This document shows, one piece after another, positions 17,313 through 21,390 of a stretch of DNA of 21,390 nucleotides. Numbering within the stretch: the first letter of the stretch is position 1; each line of letters begins with the position of its first letter. A model generated the notes under the pieces. That model made no database searches, was not told the origin of the DNA, and saw only the letters and a program-made list of their open reading frames with translations. This DNA comes from a virus, in the IMG/VR virus record IMGVR_UViG_3300027844_001993, positions 1 through 21,390 of that record, one strand, 5' to 3'. The translations under genes were made by a program, and so were the position numbers.

Positions 17313-17452
17313 ATCACAAGTGGAGTCTTTATGATATTGAAAATATGACCCCTTTTGACAGACAAGTATATGTGTTATTATTACAACAATGGTTAAAAGA
17401 AGAAAACGCAAGAATTAATGAGCAAAATAGAAAAATGAAACAAGGTAAATAA
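17249..17452 (+). CDS. -1 frame extension of gp26 (tail assembly chaperone C-terminal domain, gp51 position)
   Basis: From the slip site the -1 frame is open for 67 codons: RIALSHDSLANHFQTNFAMI, QHHKWSLYDIENMTPFDRQV, YVLLLQQWLKEENARINEQN, then RKMKQGK and a TAA at 17450. The segment HHKWSLYDIENMTPFDRQVY is protein-like and resembles a short conserved protein found after gp26 in marine T4-like phages. An internal ATG at 17303 could start a 49-aa free protein, but no ribosome site precedes it and the sensible-looking SHDSLANHFQTNF stretch lies upstream of it, favouring production as a fusion to gp26. T4 places gene 51 (hub assembly catalyst, 249 aa) here, but this piece is far shorter and I do not claim homology. 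It ends 3 nt before the tape-measure ATG. Confidence 0.75.
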   Translation, partial: RIALSHDSLANHFQTNFAMIQHHKWSLYDIENMTPFDRQVYVLLLQQWLKEENARINEQNRKMKQGK

Positions 17453-17455
17453 TAA

Positions 17456-19420
17456 ATGGCGGAAACAGCACAAGACAAAAAACTAAGTGAAGTTAGTGAT
17501 AAACTTTCTAAACTGAATGGTACCACAGAAGTAGGTCTTGGTAATGTCCAAAATCTAACAGAAACTTTGGTTGCACAAAGTAGAGCATCATTAGAAGCAA
17601 CAGAATCAGCTGCAGCAGCAGAAACAGAATCTAGAAAAGAGGCCGCAAGGGCACGAAAAGATAAACTGGGTGTGACTGATGTTAATGTTCTGAATTGGCA
17701 AAAAGAAGATTCAGGAATGTTTGATACATTAGCCGATATGTTGGCTATGAAATTTGCTTGGGGTGGATTAGGTTTAGTTGGTCTGGGTGCAGCTGTCGTT
17801 GGCGCAATATCTGGTGCACTTATAGGAGCAAGTGCTGGATTAGTAACAGGTTTTCTAAGTATGTGGAAAGATATCTTCAAATTTTTTGGAAACATTCTTA
17901 GAGGGAAACTTGCTAGTATGTTTCCAAATGTTACTGCCACCCTGAAGAGCATTTTTGGTAAAGGTGGAAAAATTAGTCAATTTATTACCGCTATAAAAGC
18001 ATTCTTTACAGAAAGCAAAGTATTCAAAGCGATTTCAAATGCATTCATTAAATTAAAAACAATGCTAACAACTTTTGGAACAAAAATATCAAAATTTTTC
18101 TCTCCAATAACAAAACTTTTTGGTGGAGGTGGAGGGCCGATTAGTAAATTTTTCTCCACTTTTGGAAAATTCTTTAAAATATTTAGAACTTTTTTTGCTA
18201 GATTATTTTATCCCCTTCAAATCATTATTAGTCTTGTAGAAGGTTTCTTTGAAGCAAAAGATGCAGTTGGTAAGAGTAAAGGAATGATGGCAACATTCTT
18301 CAATGCAATCATTGGTTTCTTTGGTGGTATTCTTGATGGTCTGATTTTTGGAATGCTGGATCTGATCAAAGATGGTGTTTCTTGGATTGCAGGATTCTTA
18401 GGATTTGGAGATGTTGAAAAATTACTTGATAGTTTTTCTTTCTCCGATATGTTCAATGAATTTTTAGATGACATCTATGAATGGTTCAATCTCTTATTCA
18501 GCGATCCAGTTGCGGCGCTATCACAATATTTTAGCGCACTGTTTGGTGGGATGCTATCAATAGGAGATTTTATCGTTAACATGTATAAAAAACCACTTGT
18601 ATGGTTAATGAAATTGTTTGGATGGGATGATGCTGCAGAATCAACCGAAAACTTTTCCCTCAAAGAATGGGTCATGGGAAAATGGAAGGCTGTAAAAGAT
18701 TGGTTTACAGGATTATTATCTTGGGGTAAAGACGCAGGTGCTACAGAAGAAGGTGGATGGTCGTTCACAAAATTTATAGGTGAAGCATGGCAAAAAATTA
18801 AAGACTACTTCAAGAACCTACTAACCTTTGAGGGTGCCGGTGGAGAAAAGATTGGATTGGGTGACAAGATTATGGAATTATTTAAATCTATACCAGATAA
18901 AATAGTTCAGTTATTTAAAGATATGATTGCAAAGGTTCAACAAATATTCTCATCGATATCTATGCCTTGGGAAGATACACCTGAAGAAAAGCAGCAAAAG
19001 GGAAAAGAAATACAGTCAAAAATTAAAGAGCATCAAGTAGCACTGAAAGCCGGTGACACTAGGACCATGATGGGTTTTTCGCGTGAGGCTGAAATAAAAA
19101 AATTACAAGAAGAATTATCTGGTATACCGGGATTTGCAGAAGGTGGATTAGTCAAAGGAACTGGAATAGCTAAACTTCATGGAAGTCCAACTTCACCAGA
19201 ACTAGTTTTAGACAATCAGGCTGCAAGTCTTTTTATGCAAGCAGCCCAAATGCTTTCAAGTTTATATTTAGAAGGAACTCTTGTAAGAGCAGAAGCTTCA
19301 AGTGGAGGAAACGTATCAGTTGTAAATGCTCCTGCGACCACTATCAACAAATCGACATCCGGCATGATGATGGTGCCTCAAAGTATCCGACCTAATCCAC
19401 CTAATATACTTCCAGCTTAA
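17456..19420 (+). CDS. 29: Tail tape-measure protein (gp29 position)
   Basis: The 654-aa protein has tape-measure hallmarks: a polar, Ala/Glu-rich helical N-terminus (about 1-70), a long glycine/alanine hydrophobic segment (GGLGLVGLGAAVVGAISGAL, about 103-132), repeated aromatic amphipathic helices (ISKFFS occurs at about 211 and 229, with FGKFFKIFRTFFARLF after it), a second hydrophobic stretch (FFNAIIGFFGGILDGLIFGM, about 281-300) and the typical C-terminal motif GFAEGGLVKGTG followed by SPELVLDN. Such proteins fill the tube, set tail length and enter the host envelope. At about 1.5 angstrom per residue it would span roughly 98 nm, near T4's tail. It directly follows the frameshift gene pair, as in most long-tailed phages. 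AAGGT about 9 nt before the ATG is the only ribosome site. Confidence 0.85.
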   Translation: MAETAQDKKLSEVSDKLSKLNGTTEVGLGNVQNLTETLVAQSRASLEATESAAAAETESRKEAARARKDKLGVTDVNVLNWQKEDSGMFDTLADMLAMKFAWGGLGLVGLGAAVVGAISGALIGASAGLVTGFLSMWKDIFKFFGNILRGKLASMFPNVTATLKSIFGKGGKISQFITAIKAFFTESKVFKAISNAFIKLKTMLTTFGTKISKFFSPITKLFGGGGGPISKFFSTFGKFFKIFRTFFARLFYPLQIIISLVEGFFEAKDAVGKSKGMMATFFNAIIGFFGGILDGLIFGMLDLIKDGVSWIAGFLGFGDVEKLLDSFSFSDMFNEFLDDIYEWFNLLFSDPVAALSQYFSALFGGMLSIGDFIVNMYKKPLVWLMKLFGWDDAAESTENFSLKEWVMGKWKAVKDWFTGLLSWGKDAGATEEGGWSFTKFIGEAWQKIKDYFKNLLTFEGAGGEKIGLGDKIMELFKSIPDKIVQLFKDMIAKVQQIFSSISMPWEDTPEEKQQKGKEIQSKIKEHQVALKAGDTRTMMGFSREAEIKKLQEELSGIPGFAEGGLVKGTGIAKLHGSPTSPELVLDNQAASLFMQAAQMLSSLYLEGTLVRAEASSGGNVSVVNAPATTINKSTSGMMMVPQSIRPNPPNILPA

Positions 19421-20337
19421 TCTTCTGCAAGTTGTTTAAAATAACTCATCTCTTCTTCAGTTTCCTCTCCCGCTGCTGTAGCAAGAGTAGGTGTAGGAGA
19501 AACAGCTTCTTTTGGAATATAAGGTGATCCTCCATCAAAAGGGACTGAAGGATTCCTTGGAGCTTCCGGACCGGTTGAGGTTTCGGTAGTATCACCTGTT
19601 GACAAACCAAGTACTCTATCCAATTTCTCTTTCAACTCTGTATAAGTCTTAAAGTTCTTTGGATCAGTAAAGGCATCCAATGAATGTTCTGTTTTCCAAA
19701 CTGTCTCCATCTTATTCTCATCTTCATCAAGAGGAGCTGGATTTTCGAATTCACTCTTATCATAATTTGAAAACCCATCAACTTTACGAATCTTTATCTT
19801 AAAATTCGCGCCTTCCCATAGATCAAAAGGATTGACTGGAGTTTCATCTTCAAATTCAGGATTCATCTTATCATTAAGTTTATCCCAGATTTTCTTCCCA
19901 TACTTGTACAGGCGAACTTGATTTTCGTTCTGAGGATTTGATGGATCTTTGAGAACATAAACATTAGAGACATAGGTGAGCCTACGTTTCTGTTTACGTG
20001 CTATATTTTTATTTGCCTCAATTCCTGAATTCCAGAGTTGAGAATTATACTCACTTACTGGGTCTTTCTGACCAAGAGTGGTGAGAGAGTTTTCAATGTA
20101 CCATCCACCGGGTCCTTGAAATCCATGATTCCATGAACGTGACCAGGGAAGGTCTTCTCCATCTGGTGCAGGAAGAAATCGAACAACGGCCATTCCGTTG
20201 CCTGACTTGTCCAATTCTGGACGCCAGAATCGATCATCATCACCTTGACCTCGTGCTGGTGCATTGAGTTTTGCGGTTTCTTTTAGGAGGGATTGGAGTT
20301 TATCTCCACGTTTTTTCTTCATATCTGCGAACGACAT
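19417..20337 (-). CDS. 32: Single-stranded DNA-binding protein gp32
   Basis: The 306-aa protein matches T4 gp32 (301 aa) in length and order. A basic N-terminal cooperativity domain (SFADMKKKRGDKLQSLLKET) leads to the OB-fold core (GMAVVRFLPAPDGEDLPWSR, NVYVLKDPSNPQNENQVRLY, YGKKIWDKLNDKMNPEF, PFDLWEGANFKIKIRKVDGF, SNYDKSEFENPAPL), then an acidic tail (AGEETEEEMSYFKQLAED) that would bind replication partners. T4 gp32 has a structural zinc held by His and three Cys. Here the protein has no cysteine at all, and the zinc loop is replaced by NSLTTLGQKDPVSEYNSQLW, as in marine relatives. It coats ssDNA during replication, recombination and repair. The leader contains a promoter and tandem repeats. 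Its stop overlaps the convergent tape-measure stop within TTAA. Confidence 0.94.
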   Translation of the reverse strand: MSFADMKKKRGDKLQSLLKETAKLNAPARGQGDDDRFWRPELDKSGNGMAVVRFLPAPDGEDLPWSRSWNHGFQGPGGWYIENSLTTLGQKDPVSEYNSQLWNSGIEANKNIARKQKRRLTYVSNVYVLKDPSNPQNENQVRLYKYGKKIWDKLNDKMNPEFEDETPVNPFDLWEGANFKIKIRKVDGFSNYDKSEFENPAPLDEDENKMETVWKTEHSLDAFTDPKNFKTYTELKEKLDRVLGLSTGDTTETSTGPEAPRNPSVPFDGGSPYIPKEAVSPTPTLATAAGEETEEEMSYFKQLAED

Positions 20338-20346
20338 ATGTTTCCT

Positions 20347-20385
20347 TTCGTATATTTCGTATTGCGTTGTATTATTTGTATTGCG
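20347..20385 (-). repeat. Tandem repeat in the gp32 leader, candidate gp32 autoregulatory operator
   Basis: On the minus strand two adjacent units read CGCAATACAAATAATACAA (20385-20367) and CGCAATACGAAATATACGAA (20366-20347), a tandem direct repeat just before the AAAGGA ribosome site of gp32. The leader is A-rich, poor in G and shows no strong self-pairing. T4 gp32 represses its own mRNA by cooperative binding to an unstructured A/U-rich leader, so this is a reasonable operator candidate. The role is inferred. Confidence 0.5.
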
Positions 20386-20412
20386 ATTTATTTCACTTAA
20401 TCATTATATCTT

Positions 20413-20440
20413 ATTATAACATATTTATTTCATTTGTCAA
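20413..20440 (-). promoter_or_regulatory. Sigma70-type promoter for gp32
   Basis: On the minus strand a perfect TTGACA (20440-20435), a 16-bp spacer and a perfect TATAAT (20418-20413) are present, with a TG one base before the -10 (extended -10). Start of transcription would be near 20406, giving a leader of about 70 nt before the gp32 ATG. A second TATAAT at 20408-20403 has no paired -35. This is the only consensus host-type promoter I found in the window, consistent with early or middle expression of gp32 by unmodified host RNA polymerase. Confidence 0.78.
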
Positions 20441-20450
20441 GTACCTCCTT
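20425..20450 (-). other. Strong Shine-Dalgarno followed by a two-codon mini-ORF
   Basis: Directly after the gp33 stop codon the minus strand reads AAGGAGGT (20450-20443), a complete anti-16S match, then 9 nt, then ATG AAA TAA (20433-20425). No longer gene uses this site. It exists only on transcripts that read through from gp33, because the gp32 promoter -35 box lies inside it. It may be a remnant of a lost gene, a ribosome loading site or chance. Confidence 0.35.
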
Positions 20451-20675
20451 TCATATTGGTAATTTTGCAGAAGTAGCTATTAAATGTAAATCTTCAGCTT
20501 CTTCTTGAATATTCTGTTTTAATTTTCCATTGATCATTTTACCAGCCATTTCTGGCTCTAATTTATGTTCCTCACAATAATGTAAAACAGCGTCTATATA
20601 AGTCATTTTAGTAAAATTTACTAATTTTTCAATATTTTCTGCAAACATAATGGAGTTATTAAGTCTTGTTCCCAT
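20451..20675 (-). CDS. 33: Late transcription co-activator gp33
   Basis: The 74-aa protein aligns with the core of T4 gp33 (112 aa): FAENIEKLVNFTKMTYIDAV, LHYCEEHKLEPEMAGKMING and LKQNIQEEAEDLHLI match T4's IIEKMVEEFGMSYLEATTAF, LEENSIPETQFAKFI and EKIQSEAIDENLL. gp33 binds the RNA polymerase flap and couples late-promoter transcription to the sliding clamp through a hydrophobic C-terminus. Here the C-terminus is ATSAKLPI and lacks the acidic/hydrophobic LDFLL-type motif of T4. The long T4 N-terminal arm is also missing. The start is uncertain: ATG at 20675 or the internal ATG at 20648; neither has a clear ribosome site. Its place next to gp32 follows T4, where the order is 33-59-32, but no gp59 is present between them. 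Confidence 0.82.
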   Translation of the reverse strand: MGTRLNNSIMFAENIEKLVNFTKMTYIDAVLHYCEEHKLEPEMAGKMINGKLKQNIQEEAEDLHLIATSAKLPI

Positions 20676-20687
20676 TAATGATTATTA

Positions 20688-20981
20688 TTAATTATTACCA
20701 TTACCATTTAGTTGATCTGTTTCCTTGTGTTCTGGATCGTCTTTATCCTTAAACCAGTAATCAGTACTCTTTGCCAAGACTGCTACATATGCTCCAACCA
20801 AAATGTTGATTAGTTGCATATGATTATCTGTAGTAGCTTGTGTAAAGAATAACAAATAGATCAAAACTAAAAATGTTCCAACAATACCCCACGATAGAGT
20901 AATTCTTGCCCAATAATTTTTTACTTTTCTTTTTTCAACGGCCGACACTTCTGACTCCGTTACCTTTTTTGATGTTGCCAT
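20688..20981 (-). CDS. Small two-helix membrane protein, holin-like
   Basis: I chose the ATG at 20981 because AGGAG lies 8 nt upstream; a longer frame to 21020 would start inside the preceding gene. The 97-aa product has a charged N-terminus (ATSKKVTESEVSAVEKRKVK), membrane helix 1 at about 25-48 (ARITLSWGIVGTFLVLIYLL), helix 2 at about 55-72 (MQLINILVGAYVAVLAKS), then DYWFKDKDD and a polar Asn/Gly-rich tail. Two helices with an aromatic turn (TDYWF) and a charged tail resemble small phage holins, which trigger lysis, but no endolysin gene is in view, so this could equally be a host-membrane effector. The gene ends in a GGTAATGGTAATAATTAA repeat-like stretch 12 bp before gp33. Confidence 0.55.
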   Translation of the reverse strand: MATSKKVTESEVSAVEKRKVKNYWARITLSWGIVGTFLVLIYLLFFTQATTDNHMQLINILVGAYVAVLAKSTDYWFKDKDDPEHKETDQLNGNGNN

Positions 20982-20982
20982 A

Positions 20983-21273
20983 TTAATATCTCCTGTCTTC
21001 CCATTCGAAAACCCAATCATTATTTACATGTGTAACTTTTACTCTGCCCATATCCATGGGTTCAGGATAAAAATAAATAAAATCTTTTCCTCCTAAACTC
21101 GTATCTTCTCCCGAATACCTAGGATTAATGGCATTTGGTTCGCCTCTATCAATACCAGCTTGTCGTTCTTTTAAATCATCTTCTCTTAATGTGTTTTCAT
21201 ATTTTGTTCGATGAAAACCACGTTGAACAAACCTTGCTGGTATATTCTTATATCCGCCCCGATAATCTGACAT
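20983..21273 (-). CDS. Unknown 96-aa protein
   Basis: The start at 21273 is supported by AAAGGA 5 nt upstream. An upstream in-frame ATG at 21306 would translate through the hairpin and is unlikely. The protein starts SDYRGGYKNIPARFVQRGFH and is rich in Arg, Asp, Glu and aromatics (KENTL-type helix: KYENTLREDDLKERQAGIDR; strand end: GRVKVTHVNNDWVFEWEDRR). It has no membrane segment, cysteine or known motif that I recognise. The last codons contain the ribosome site of the membrane-protein gene, whose ATG follows the stop by one base. Function unknown; placement in the gp33-gp32 block suggests early or middle expression. Confidence 0.55.
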   Translation of the reverse strand: MSDYRGGYKNIPARFVQRGFHRTKYENTLREDDLKERQAGIDRGEPNAINPRYSGEDTSLGGKDFIYFYPEPMDMGRVKVTHVNNDWVFEWEDRRY

Positions 21274-21285
21274 TTTTCCTTTTGA

Positions 21286-21317
21286 GGGGAGGTAATACCT
21301 CCCCAATTTTATTTTTA
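21286..21317 (+). terminator. Rho-independent-type hairpin with U-tract in plus orientation
   Basis: GGGGAGGT and ACCTCCCC form a perfect 8-bp stem around AAT (21286-21304), followed on the plus strand by AATTTTATTTTTA. This would stop plus-strand transcription running antisense through gp32 and gp33. On the minus strand the same hairpin is followed by TCAAAAGG, with no U-tract, so there it would act as a 5'-leader or intergenic mRNA hairpin rather than a strong terminator. Confidence 0.6.
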
Positions 21318-21390
21318 TTGCTTCTCTACAAACTCATAGAGTTCCGCCGCCTTCTTCTTAATATCCTCAATGGTATAAGGGTCTGGCTGA
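21315..21390 (-). CDS. Unknown protein, C-terminal fragment (start outside window)
   Basis: The minus strand is open from the right edge to a TAA at 21317-21315, encoding the last 24 residues: QPDPYTIEDIKKKAAELYEF then VEKQ. This is a plausible C-terminal amphipathic helix. The reading is supported by its position just before the hairpin, in line with the neighbouring minus-strand genes. It is too short to assign a family. Confidence 0.5.
   Translation of the reverse strand, partial: QPDPYTIEDIKKKAAELYEFVEKQ

Noticed and set aside
17303-17452. A stand-alone 49-aa gene starting at the ATG in the -1 frame after gp26
   Set aside because: No ribosome site precedes the ATG, and the open frame and protein-like sequence continue upstream to the slippery site, so a frameshift extension fits better. 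It remains a minor alternative.
17329-17952. Minus-strand open frame of 207 codons
   Set aside because: It is opposite the gp26 extension and the tape-measure N-terminus; both sense genes have family support, so this is a shadow frame.
20983-21306. Longer start at 21306 for the 96-aa gene
   Set aside because: It would read through the strong hairpin, and the ATG at 21273 has a proper ribosome site.

Overview
This window is part of an AT-rich genome of a T4-type contractile-tailed phage (myovirus). It holds most of a baseplate/tail gene cluster plus the start of a replication and late-transcription block. Several proteins carry family signatures that can be read directly: baseplate wedge gp6, gp25 and gp53, hub gp5, tube cap gp48, head-completion nuclease gp4, hub-assembly gp26, ssDNA-binding gp32 and late co-activator gp33. 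The compact gene packing, the cysteine-free gp32 and the short gp33 resemble marine T4-like phages (cyanophage or pelagiphage type) more than enteric T4. The host cannot be fixed from this window.

Layout. (1) Positions 1-14703, minus strand: a tightly packed late operon read from right to left: gp48-like tube cap, gp53 wedge, gp27-like hub, gp5-like hub/spike, a 157-aa unknown, a 974-aa unknown structural protein, a 60-aa unknown, a 648-aa structural protein, gp25, gp6, and a gp7-like wedge protein cut by the left edge. Genes abut or overlap by a few bases. A perfect T4 late promoter core (TATAAATA) lies just upstream of the operon. (2) Positions 14750-19420, plus strand: gp4, a 203-aa conserved unknown, a tail-tube-fold protein, gp26, a short out-of-frame extension and the tape-measure protein. 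(3) Positions 19417-21390, minus strand: gp32, gp33, a two-helix membrane protein, a 96-aa unknown and the tail end of another gene. Blocks 1 and 2 diverge from a 46-bp spacer. Blocks 2 and 3 converge with overlapping stop codons.

The most interesting signal is at 17243-17312. The end of gp26 carries an in-frame slippery heptamer (T TTT TTC) followed after 7 nt by a fully paired 11-bp stem with an inner hairpin, and possibly a pseudoknot. The -1 frame stays open from the slip site through a 67-codon extension ending just before the tape-measure gene. This is the layout of tail-assembly-chaperone frameshift pairs such as lambda G/GT, here built on a T4-type gp26. Other points of interest are a tandem-repeat, A-rich leader before gp32 that looks like an autoregulatory operator, a shared N-terminal motif in two adjacent structural genes, and a gp5 without a lysozyme domain.

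How the genes work together: gp33 helps switch on late promoters such as the TATAAATA site. The late blocks then supply the hub (gp5, gp27-like, gp26 and its extension, tape measure), the wedges (gp6, gp7-like, gp25, gp53), the tube cap and the head-completion protein. No stretch longer than 300 bases lacks a gene. No tRNA, IS element or CRISPR array was seen.
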